A stretch of DNA of 60,092 nucleotides from positions 1 to 60,092 of the forward strand of contig CALSPD010000006.1 in the NCBI GenBank assembly GCA_943788145.1, read 5' to 3'. A program made the position numbers and the translations under genes. The notes below the pieces were generated by a model. It was not told where the DNA came from. It did not search any database and saw nothing but the letters and a program-made list of their open reading frames with translations. The DNA comes from an uncultured Flavobacteriales bacterium. GTDB taxonomy: Bacteria > Bacteroidota > Bacteroidia > Flavobacteriales_G > Salibacteraceae. This document shows positions 32,616 through 39,256 of this stretch, piece after piece; position 1 is the first letter of the stretch; every line of letters starts with the position of its first letter.

Positions 32616-33104
32616 TTATTCGTTCGTTATGATTCGATCAATCTCTGCGCTGAGCGTAGCCAAAGGCGAGCTTAATTCTCCGCTATGTTCGTATGCTATT
32701 CTCATTTTCGGATCGAGAATAATGTGCTGAGGATAAGTTTTTACTGCACGCGTTTGAAGCACTTTCGACAGTTCTGATCCGTTGACCGCATGTTCGAATA
32801 GAAATGCACTTTTGGATAGAAACCGATTGACAGTTTCAAGATTTTCATCCGAAATAGCCAAAAAAACAATGGATTGATCCTCTTTGTACTCTTCAACAAG
32901 CGTATTGAGCTCGTTGATTTCATTCATGCAGTTTACACACCAGGTCGCCCAAACATCAATAACAACAACCTTACCTGTCAGTTCTTCTTTCGTAATGGTA
33001 TTCCCGCTGATAGTTTTCAATTCAAATTCGGGCATTTTATCCCCAATGTTTGAACATGAAGCTGAGAAGATCAAAACTAAAATGGAGATACTTAAACTTT
33101 TCAT
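32616..33104 (-). CDS. TlpA-like thioredoxin lipoprotein
   Basis: A 162-residue thiol-disulfide protein. The N-terminal signal ends in FSASC, a lipobox with Cys17, so it should be membrane-anchored facing the periplasm. The thioredoxin fold shows VVVIDVWATWCVNCMNEI with the active Cys56 and Cys59, and the cis-Pro segment in TYPQHIILDP. It likely reduces or oxidises an envelope protein. First gene of the three-gene operon; 225 bases of divergent upstream region separate it from the small ORF at 33330. Confidence 0.92.
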   Translation of the reverse strand: MKSLSISILVLIFSASCSNIGDKMPEFELKTISGNTITKEELTGKVVVIDVWATWCVNCMNEINELNTLVEEYKEDQSIVFLAISDENLETVNRFLSKSAFLFEHAVNGSELSKVLQTRAVKTYPQHIILDPKMRIAYEHSGELSSPLATLSAEIDRIITNE

Positions 33105-33329
33105 GCAGGAAATTCCTTCGGAAAATGCGAAGTTGACTATTGGACGAATTCGTTCTTCAGTTATTACATAAACGGTAAATCCGTACCTTTCGCTGCTGAT
33201 TCGAGTCTATTTTGTTTAAAGCAAAAAACAAAGAAATTCAAGCTTAAATATTCCCACAAAATAAATTTCGGTCCCAACATTTATTATCAAAACTGATTCT
33301 ACATTTGCCCCTTATTTCAAGAGAGGAAA
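33105..33329. other. divergent intergenic region
   Basis: AT-rich region between the TlpA-like operon and the small ORF at 33330. It holds a -7 element for the plus strand at 33300-33307; no RNA gene or other ORF was seen. Confidence 0.5.
33300..33307 (+). promoter_or_regulatory. -7 element before the small ORF/antiporter unit
   Basis: TACATTTG, an exact TAnnTTTG match, 22 bases before the ATG at 33330. A clear -33 TTG at good spacing was not found. Confidence 0.5.
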
Positions 33330-33638
33330 ATGCTCCTTTTGGTTAAACTCATTTGGCTAGTATTTGGTGTGTTTACGCCAGCTAGTTTGGCTTTTAATAC
33401 TGACCAAATCCGAGAGTCTGGTTGCATCGAAGCCATCTACACCCCAATAATTGATTGCCTCTCAAACTTTGACGCTTCACCCGATACGAATACTGTTTCG
33501 AAAAGCAAAAACAAAATCAAAAAGCGGCAAATAACTGCTGCTTCCGTTTCAACATCCTCCTTCCAACAACAAGCGAGGTTCAATCACAACCATTCGCACA
33601 GAAGCGTGCTACTCAATAAAAGTCAACTGAACTTATAG
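33330..33638 (+). CDS. small predicted secreted protein, unrecognised
   Basis: The 102-residue ORF starts with a signal-peptide-like segment (MLLLVKLIWLVFGVFTPASLA) followed by a hydrophilic, Ser/Asn/Gln/Lys-rich region with two cysteines (in ESGCIEAIY and IIDCLSNF) and a His-rich stretch (FNHNHSHRS). AGAGG lies five bases before the ATG, an SD-like sequence unusual here, and a perfect -7 element is upstream. No family is recognised. It lies 71 bases before the 37-residue ORF that is coupled to the antiporter gene. Coding status is plausible, not proven. Confidence 0.5.
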   Translation: MLLLVKLIWLVFGVFTPASLAFNTDQIRESGCIEAIYTPIIDCLSNFDASPDTNTVSKSKNKIKKRQITAASVSTSSFQQQARFNHNHSHRSVLLNKSQLNL

Positions 33639-33709
33639 GACTCTATAAAAACGCCATATCCATTGCATGGATCTTTCTTTTTTTAATAGAACTTATATAC
33701 GTATCAATC

Positions 33710-33823
33710 ATGACAAAAAATGCACGTCCAAACGAGGATGAAAGCCAATCTCGTGGAAACAAAATAGCCATCATTATCTCTCTAATTATAATTAGCGGAC
33801 TCCTTATTCTCCTGCTGTTATGA
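33710..33823 (+). CDS. 37-residue single-span membrane protein coupled to the antiporter gene
   Basis: The ORF reads MTKNARPNEDESQSRGNK, then a hydrophobic helix of about 19 residues (IAIIISLIIISGLLILLLL) and stop. The charged head and single span are typical of small membrane proteins that bind a larger transporter. Its TGA overlaps the antiporter's ATG as ATGA at 33820-33823, so translation of the two is probably linked. It falls below the length usually reported by gene finders. No homologue is known to me; a role as a regulator or subunit of the antiporter is inference. Confidence 0.6.
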   Translation: MTKNARPNEDESQSRGNKIAIIISLIIISGLLILLLL

Positions 33824-35064
33824 ATTTGAAACACTTCTTACATATTGGGGAGCACTTAAGCGCCCCAATATTGGGATCAGAAGAAATGTACTCAACCACG
33901 ACAAGCGAAGTCTATTCAATTGGTTTTATACCTATTGAATTTATACTTTTTGCTTGCCTGCTCCTTGCGATTTCACTCTTCCATAAACACGTCCTTCCAA
34001 TTGCTGTAACGGGATTAACGATAATCTTCGGGTATAAAATCCTATTTACATCGATGGAAATGCTGCCGCATTTGACGCACGAAATGCCCACCGTGTTTAA
34101 CCTGTTTGGTTTATTAGTTGGTTTTGAAATTCTCGCTTCTTATTTTGAAAAAAGCGGGTTACCCGATTTATTGCCGGATTATTTACCAAACGACTGGAAG
34201 GGCGGTGCCGCGCTTGTGATTATCGTGGGAATCATGTCCACCTTTTTAGACAATATAGCAGCCGCGGTAATTGGCGGCACTATCGCTTATAAGGTATTTC
34301 ACGGCAAAGTACACCTCGGATTAATTGTCGCAATAGTAGCCTCGAGTAATGCCGGTGGAGCGGACAGTGTTATTGGAGACACAACAACCACGATGATGTG
34401 GATTGATGGTGTTCCTGCCCTTGAGGTGACAGATGCGTTTCTCGGTAGTATCCCTTCGATTCTAATTGTGGCATACTTTGGCGGAAAGATGCAGGATAAA
34501 CACCAACCTATCCAAGCCAATTCTACCCTTGGGGTATCAATCAATTGGAATTATCTCATTGCGTCCATGCTCATTATTATAGGCGTTATCGCTACCAATA
34601 TTCTTTTCGAATTTCCAGCCGCAGGTGTTTGGGGAGCCATTCTCTTAGCTATGTTGTTCGTTAAAACCGATTGGCATCACGTGCCTGCTGCAATGAAAGG
34701 GGCCATATTTCTACTTTGCCTTGTTCTTTCGGCTTCAATGATGCCTGTTGAAACCTTGCCCAAACCGACTTGGCTAAGTGCAGTTTTACTTGGGTTTGTT
34801 TCGGCCGTTTTTGACAATATTCCGTTGACCAAACTTGCTCTTTCGCAGGGAGGGTATGACTGGGGATTATTGGCATACGCAGTTGGTTTTGGGGGATCGC
34901 TAATCTGGTTTGGATCATCAGCGGGTGTGGCCATTTCAAATATTTATCCATCCGCAAAATCCACAGGGCGGTGGTTAGCAACTGGTTGGTTTGCCGTTCT
35001 AGCTTATTTGGTCGGAGTGACATCAATTCTACTATTAGCAGGTTGGTCACCTACCTTCCATTAG
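33820..35064 (+). CDS. NhaD-like sodium:proton antiporter (ArsB/NhaD superfamily)
   Basis: A 414-residue inner-membrane permease with about 11 helices. NLFGLLVGFEILASYFEKSGLPDLLP opens the first half, FLDNIAAAVIGGTIAYKVFHG carries the unwound helix, and SSNAGGADSVIGDTTTTMMWI matches the signature of NhaD antiporters. The second-half counterpart is AVFDNIPLTKLAL. NhaD members exchange Na+ or Li+ for protons; a different anion or organic-acid substrate within the superfamily cannot be ruled out. The start overlaps the small ORF by four bases. No terminator was identified after it. Confidence 0.85.
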   Translation: MNLKHFLHIGEHLSAPILGSEEMYSTTTSEVYSIGFIPIEFILFACLLLAISLFHKHVLPIAVTGLTIIFGYKILFTSMEMLPHLTHEMPTVFNLFGLLVGFEILASYFEKSGLPDLLPDYLPNDWKGGAALVIIVGIMSTFLDNIAAAVIGGTIAYKVFHGKVHLGLIVAIVASSNAGGADSVIGDTTTTMMWIDGVPALEVTDAFLGSIPSILIVAYFGGKMQDKHQPIQANSTLGVSINWNYLIASMLIIIGVIATNILFEFPAAGVWGAILLAMLFVKTDWHHVPAAMKGAIFLLCLVLSASMMPVETLPKPTWLSAVLLGFVSAVFDNIPLTKLALSQGGYDWGLLAYAVGFGGSLIWFGSSAGVAISNIYPSAKSTGRWLATGWFAVLAYLVGVTSILLLAGWSPTFH

Positions 35065-35131
35065 TATTTGGGGTGAAGTAGTCTCGAATAATTCATCGCA
35101 TTATTCTATTTCATTTACGGAACAAGGGAGT

Positions 35132-35139
35132 TATATTTG
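35132..35139 (+). promoter_or_regulatory. -7 element upstream of the tRNA-Arg region
   Basis: TATATTTG, an exact TAnnTTTG match, 42 bases before the tRNA remnant and 137 before the intact tRNA. It is the only convincing promoter element for this tRNA. Confidence 0.5.
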
Positions 35140-35180
35140 CGGCCCGAAATTGGAATTGATTGTCAATCAACATCGGAATT

Positions 35181-35236
35181 GACCCCTTAGTTCAACTGAA
35201 TAGTCCGCCAGCTGGCGGATCGGCTCTGACGGGATC
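35181..35236 (+). pseudogene. degenerate tRNA-Arg copy carrying a 16-bp palindrome
   Basis: The segment GACCCCTTAGTTCAACTGAATAG copies the acceptor and D arm of the intact downstream tRNA (two substitutions), and TCGGCTCTGACGG copies its anticodon loop and 3' stem. The 5' anticodon stem is replaced by a palindrome at 35204-35219 and the T arm is missing, the sequence ending in GGGATCA like a decayed acceptor. It cannot fold as a tRNA. Both copies are preceded by GAATT. Confidence 0.8.
35204..35219. repeat. perfect 16-bp palindrome inside the tRNA remnant
   Basis: TCCGCCAGCTGGCGGA reads the same on both strands. GC-rich against an AT-rich background, it looks like a small mobile palindromic repeat (REP-like) inserted in the tRNA copy. 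Seen once in this window. Confidence 0.75.
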
Positions 35237-35275
35237 AATATATGTTCTTATAAATACACACAAATGGTGTGAATT

Positions 35276-35349
35276 GGCCCCGTAGTTCAACTGAATAGAA
35301 TATCAGATTTCGGCTCTGACGGTTACAGGTTCGAATCCTGTCGGGGTCA
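35276..35349 (+). tRNA. tRNA-Arg (anticodon TCG)
   Basis: Acceptor GGCCCCG pairs with CGGGGTC; anticodon stem TCAGA/TCTGA around TTTCGGC gives anticodon TCG (reads CGA/CGG); T arm ACAGG-TTCGAAT-CCTGT. 74 bases, no encoded CCA. An apparent antisense ORF over it is spurious. Confidence 0.95.
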
Positions 35350-35359
35350 CTAAATGATG

Positions 35360-35394
35360 AAGCCTTGTCGCAATGCGACAAGGCTTTTTTTTTG
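35360..35394 (+). terminator. rho-independent terminator of tRNA-Arg(TCG)
   Basis: AGCCTTGTCGC and GCGACAAGGCT form an 11-bp stem around AAT, followed by nine T. Confidence 0.92.
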
Positions 35395-35477
35395 ACTAAA
35401 TTGAATAAAACCATGCCCGAGGACACATTTGCCTATTCGATAGGGTTGAATATCTTTCTGGCAAGAAATGGAAACAC

Positions 35478-35897
35478 ATGAACTTGACTGAAAAGATCGG
35501 AACCAAGGAAAAGCCACTTACCTTAAAAACCCCTCCACTTTCCTCAGAATACACTATGCATATAGATGATAAGGATGGAATGCAAATTCTGGTATGTACG
35601 GTGGGCTCTACCGTTTTACATTATGATGCTCGATGTTTAAATGATTTGCATCAAATGCTCATAAAACATGGCGAATGGATGGAGCTTGGAAGCAAGGATG
35701 AAAAACAAGAAACGAATGAAGGAACAGTTGAACATTGGGGGCGCTCAATCGACAATCCAGTTAAAGGCTGGTATGGCCTCAAAAAGAACTTTAGAGGCCG
35801 ATTTGGGATGTATATTCCTCCTTTAATGGAAGCGCTTGGATTGGCCGATGTGACCCATGAAAAGCGAGGTAATAAAATGAAAGCACTAGGAAAATAA
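35478..35897 (+). CDS. 139-residue protein of unknown function
   Basis: No family is recognised. The product is soluble and starts with a Lys/Thr-rich segment (GTKEKPLTLKTPPLSSEYTMH), followed by strand-like ILVCTVGSTVLHYDARCLNDLHQML and a C-terminal part with WGRSIDNPVKGWYGLKKNFRGRFGMYIPPLMEAL. There is no signal peptide or membrane segment. It heads a tight run with the VOC gene (5-base gap) and the zinc-ribbon methyltransferase (6-base gap), just after the tRNA-Arg terminator. The ATG at 35478 is the first in-frame start. Confidence 0.7.
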   Translation: MNLTEKIGTKEKPLTLKTPPLSSEYTMHIDDKDGMQILVCTVGSTVLHYDARCLNDLHQMLIKHGEWMELGSKDEKQETNEGTVEHWGRSIDNPVKGWYGLKKNFRGRFGMYIPPLMEALGLADVTHEKRGNKMKALGK

Positions 35898-35902
35898 GAG
35901 CG

Positions 35903-36589
35903 TTGGACATTTTACAACTGAAACTCTTTACGTCAAACCTTAATGCTCAAAGGCAGTTTTATTCCGAAACGCTTGGGCTTACACTCACATCTACTAGCGA
36001 AACTCATTTTTCTTTGTCAATCGGTTTGACAACGCTAACGTTTGAAGAAAATACCAATTCAACACCCTATCATTTTGCCATAAACATTCCTTCAAACAAA
36101 CTAAACGAAGCACTGAATTGGCTGAAAAAACGCATAAATGTGTTGTCATACGAAGGGGTAGAAATACACCGGTTCGAGGATTGGAATGCAAACGCAATTT
36201 ACTTTTATGACGCAGACAAAAACATTGTCGAATTCATAGGAAGACATAATTTGAAGGATGAATCTGCTGATGCGTTTAGTCCTAGCTTATTGCGCAGGGT
36301 ATCTGAAATCGGAGTGGCAGTGGACGATCTCAAGGTGATCTATGAGACAATAAAACAAAACCTAGACCTTCCGATTTATGATGGCAGCTTGGAGCGATTT
36401 TGTGCCATCGGAGATGAAAACGGATTGTTCATTTGCTTGAACAAAACCGTCAAAAAAACCTGGTTTCCAACACAAGATATTCCCAGAGCGTCCGATTTCA
36501 AGATCAGTGTTCGTCACTCGAACAAATCTTGCACATTCGCATTCGAAAACGCGACAATACGCGCAATAAAAAGCCTGCCCGACACTTAG
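35903..36589 (+). CDS. VOC (glyoxalase/dioxygenase superfamily) protein
   Basis: The 228-residue protein starts MDILQLKLFTSNLNAQRQFYSETLGLTL, the classic first beta-alpha unit of the vicinal-oxygen-chelate fold, and continues with NAIYFYDADKNIVEFIGRHNL, where Glu of VEFI is a usual metal ligand. A second, weaker half follows (SEIGVAVDDLKVIYETI). Enzymatic activity is not assigned. The start is TTG at 35903; it is five bases after the previous gene and six before the methyltransferase, so the three are co-transcribed. Confidence 0.82.
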   Translation: MDILQLKLFTSNLNAQRQFYSETLGLTLTSTSETHFSLSIGLTTLTFEENTNSTPYHFAINIPSNKLNEALNWLKKRINVLSYEGVEIHRFEDWNANAIYFYDADKNIVEFIGRHNLKDESADAFSPSLLRRVSEIGVAVDDLKVIYETIKQNLDLPIYDGSLERFCAIGDENGLFICLNKTVKKTWFPTQDIPRASDFKISVRHSNKSCTFAFENATIRAIKSLPDT

Positions 36590-36595
36590 CATATA

Positions 36596-37474
36596 ATGAC
36601 TTTAGAACAACGTTTAAAATATTTAAAAAGGAGTTTAGCCAACATTACTCAATTAAGAGAGTGTCCCGGATGTGGTGGAAAAACCCTGTCTGTAATAGAT
36701 AAAAAATACGTAGTCACCTGGCTTTTAAACTGCAAGGATTGTGGGTTAAGCCATCGACACCCAAAGGATGATAAGGCTTGGTTAGAACGCTTTTATCAAA
36801 AGGAATACAGCATCGATACGCATATGATGACGAATTTGCCATCGGACGCGGAAATCATTCAATTGAAAGCCGATTGTTTTCCAAAACTGAGATCATACGA
36901 TAGCTACATCAATGCCTTATCAACTAAGCCTAATCAGGACATCAAAGTGCTCGATTATGGTTGCAGTTGGGGCTACAATGTTTTCAAACTTCAATCATCT
37001 GGTTTTGACGCCACGGGATTCGAACTTTCGAAACCTCGCGCAGCCTTTGGAAAGGAGAAACTTGGAGTTGAAATTTTCACTAACCTCAATTCTATTCCCA
37101 AAGATTTAGACATGATGTTGAGCTCACACGTCATCGAACATTTGAGCGATATAAATGCCTTCATCGATTTAGCAAAAAAACACCTGAAAAAGGATGGACT
37201 TTTTGTGGCATATTGCCCGAATGGTGGAAATGAATATCGATTACGCGAACCGCATATTTGGCATGTAAACTGGGGTGCAGTCCATCCAAATTATTTGGAT
37301 GTGCATTATGCCAGGCACATTTTTCGACATAACCCCTATCTCCTTCTGACCGATGATTGGCAATATGATCCTGAAATTTTAGCCAATTGGGATGGTAAAA
37401 AACAAATACAAGGTTCTAAATTGGATGGTAAAGAGTTATTAATTATTGCCAAACCCAACACAATTCTGGCTTAG
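36596..37474 (+). CDS. zinc-ribbon class I SAM methyltransferase
   Basis: The 292-residue protein opens with a four-cysteine ribbon (C23, C26, C46, C49; C-x2-C-x19-C-x2-C) and then a Rossmann methyltransferase domain with the SAM-binding motif VLDYGCSWGYN at about residue 117, the LSSHVIEHLSDINAF segment, and GLFVAYCPNGG. This ribbon-plus-methyltransferase layout occurs in small-molecule and sugar C/O-methyltransferases. The substrate is unknown. The same layout appears in the gene at 56161. It closes the three-gene run after the tRNA-Arg. Confidence 0.87.
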   Translation: MTLEQRLKYLKRSLANITQLRECPGCGGKTLSVIDKKYVVTWLLNCKDCGLSHRHPKDDKAWLERFYQKEYSIDTHMMTNLPSDAEIIQLKADCFPKLRSYDSYINALSTKPNQDIKVLDYGCSWGYNVFKLQSSGFDATGFELSKPRAAFGKEKLGVEIFTNLNSIPKDLDMMLSSHVIEHLSDINAFIDLAKKHLKKDGLFVAYCPNGGNEYRLREPHIWHVNWGAVHPNYLDVHYARHIFRHNPYLLLTDDWQYDPEILANWDGKKQIQGSKLDGKELLIIAKPNTILA

Positions 37475-37527
37475 CATTTATTCTAGATCAACGTTCATTC
37501 GGTCGACAATGTGATCGACTACTTAAT

Positions 37528-37535
37528 TATATTCG
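37528..37535 (+). promoter_or_regulatory. -7-like element four bases before the 37540 start
   Basis: TATATTCG, one mismatch from TAnnTTTG, ending four bases before the ATG. A transcript from it would be essentially leaderless. Confidence 0.35.
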
Positions 37536-37539
37536 CCAA

Positions 37540-38364
37540 ATGCGGGCTATCCTTCCATTCGCTCTACTTCTTGCCTCCTTCCAAAGTTATAGCCAGCAAG
37601 TTTGCGATTGCGATTCCGTGTTCAGCTTTATTTACACTGGGTGGGATAAAGTGGTCAATATGAGCTATCACAGCTACAAGAATGAGCGAAAGATGGACGT
37701 TTATGAAAGTGCCGAATTTGACTTTGTTGTGCAGCGAAAGCCATTCAAGGTAGCTGGTGTGATGACTGAAAAGGGGCATCGGCTCTTATACGATCCTCTT
37801 CAAAACAAAACTGAAGCTTTATATATTTCCAATGGATTTCCATACACGAATCTCTGGTTAGACATTCACGGAAAAGTTTTCCGAGGATTGAATCATTACA
37901 CGATTTCGAATGCAGGCTGCGAATACATTTTTGGCATTATACGCAATGAGTATCGAAAAATGCCCGAAAAATTTGTTTGTCGGAAAATCCAAACCAAAGG
38001 AAAAGAAGAGATTGAAATTTACGCTGAAACCCATGGTTTCGAATTCACTGAATATACCGCCCTAGATGGCGAGAATGTTTTGGACATTTCAGACAAGCTC
38101 AAAGTGATGGCCTATGTGCTACTTGAGTATAACGACAACATTGACGAATACCTTGATGATTGCAGCGGACTAACGATAATGGTTCCATCCCATTATGGCT
38201 CCAAGGTCAAACTTGTTGTAAATGCCCAGCACGGCATGCCTTCGTTGATTGAAGTGCATGACACAAAGGGACTGCTCGAACAATACATCTACACGGATTA
38301 CAAATTCGGATTAAAACTAGATAAGGACTATTTTACTGAGTCTTATTTAGATGATTTGGATTAA
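37540..38364 (+). CDS. secreted DUF1571-like protein
   Basis: The 274-residue product has a signal peptide (MRAILPFALLLASFQSYSQQ) followed by CDCDSVFSFIYTGWDKVVNMSYHSYKNER. The pattern that follows, with VVQRKPFKVAGVMTEKGHRLLYDP and YTDYKFGLKLDKDYFTE near the end, resembles DUF1571 and outer-membrane lipoprotein-carrier-like folds (beta-half-barrel), but the match is by eye. Periplasmic location is inferred. It sits between the methyltransferase gene and prmA on the same strand, with a promoter-like element at its start. Confidence 0.6.
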   Translation: MRAILPFALLLASFQSYSQQVCDCDSVFSFIYTGWDKVVNMSYHSYKNERKMDVYESAEFDFVVQRKPFKVAGVMTEKGHRLLYDPLQNKTEALYISNGFPYTNLWLDIHGKVFRGLNHYTISNAGCEYIFGIIRNEYRKMPEKFVCRKIQTKGKEEIEIYAETHGFEFTEYTALDGENVLDISDKLKVMAYVLLEYNDNIDEYLDDCSGLTIMVPSHYGSKVKLVVNAQHGMPSLIEVHDTKGLLEQYIYTDYKFGLKLDKDYFTESYLDDLD

Positions 38365-38428
38365 GGACGCCACTTTACATGGCGGATAAATGGCGAATTG
38401 ATACTTTTCCATCTTAAAGTTTTTTGGA

Positions 38429-39256
38429 TTGAATTACATAGAAATATCTCTAACATTTCACGACTCAAGCTTCGCGGAAATCCTTGAAGCAGAACTGACC
38501 GAGCTTCAATTTGAAAGCTTCACACTTTTGGATGGAAAACTGCAGGCCTATATTCCTAGCATTGATTATTCGGAAGAGGAAGTCAACCTCGTCCTTGAAA
38601 GCTATTCAGATGCTATTATCAAGGCAAATACGAAAGAAATCGCGCATGAAAACTGGAATGCCGTATGGGAATCAAACTATCCTCCCGTGCGCATTGATGA
38701 CGAGCTATTTATAGGAGCTGCTTTTCACGACTTCCCCAACGATGTCCGATTCAATATAAAACTTGAACCGAACATGAGTTTCGGCACGGGCCATCATCCA
38801 ACTACTGAACAAGTGTTGAGATATATGTCGACATTACCGCTTAATGGCAAGCGATTCATGGATTTTGGATGTGGCAGCGCTATCCTCTCCATCTACGCAG
38901 CGTTTTGTGGAAGTGTGAGTACTGGTATCGAAATTGATGCGCATGCAGCGGATGCCGCTCGACATAACCTTAAACTGAATAATATTTCGAATTTTGACAT
39001 TGTAACTGGTGGTATTGAATCCTTAAGGGGTGAACCTTATGACATCATTGCTGCCAACATCAACCGAAACATTATTGAAGAATGCCTGAAGGATTTCCAT
39101 GACGCGCTAGCCAGTAAAGGCTGGCTCATCTGTTCCGGTTTTTTAGCCTCTGACGTTCCTGACCTTAAACTCACCATTGAATCTTCCGGATTTTCGATTC
39201 AAACTCATACCAACATAGATGACTGGGCAATGATTGCCGCTAAAAAAACACTATGA
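38429..39256 (+). CDS. prmA: ribosomal protein L11 methyltransferase
   Basis: Trimethylates ribosomal protein L11 using SAM. The 275-residue protein has the N-terminal substrate-recognition region (IEISLTFHDSSFAEILEAEL), then FNIKLEPNMSFGTGHHPTTEQVLRYM, the characteristic PrmA block, and the SAM motif FMDFGCGSAILSIYAAF. ANINRNIIEECL is the catalytic-site NxN block. The start is a TTG at 38429, as the sequence offers no ATG in frame nearby. Its TGA overlaps the ATG of the giant gene as ATGA at 39253-39256. Confidence 0.95.
   Translation: MNYIEISLTFHDSSFAEILEAELTELQFESFTLLDGKLQAYIPSIDYSEEEVNLVLESYSDAIIKANTKEIAHENWNAVWESNYPPVRIDDELFIGAAFHDFPNDVRFNIKLEPNMSFGTGHHPTTEQVLRYMSTLPLNGKRFMDFGCGSAILSIYAAFCGSVSTGIEIDAHAADAARHNLKLNNISNFDIVTGGIESLRGEPYDIIAANINRNIIEECLKDFHDALASKGWLICSGFLASDVPDLKLTIESSGFSIQTHTNIDDWAMIAAKKTL

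Noticed and set aside
35235..35426. Minus-strand ORF of 63 codons over tRNA-Arg(TCG)
   Set aside because: It reads the tRNA backwards and gives the well-known spurious DPDRIRTCNRQ peptide; no coding signal.
35181..37474. Integrated mobile element at tRNA-Arg
   Set aside because: No integrase, no direct repeat of the tRNA 3' end, and the remnant is a 5' copy with its own decay.
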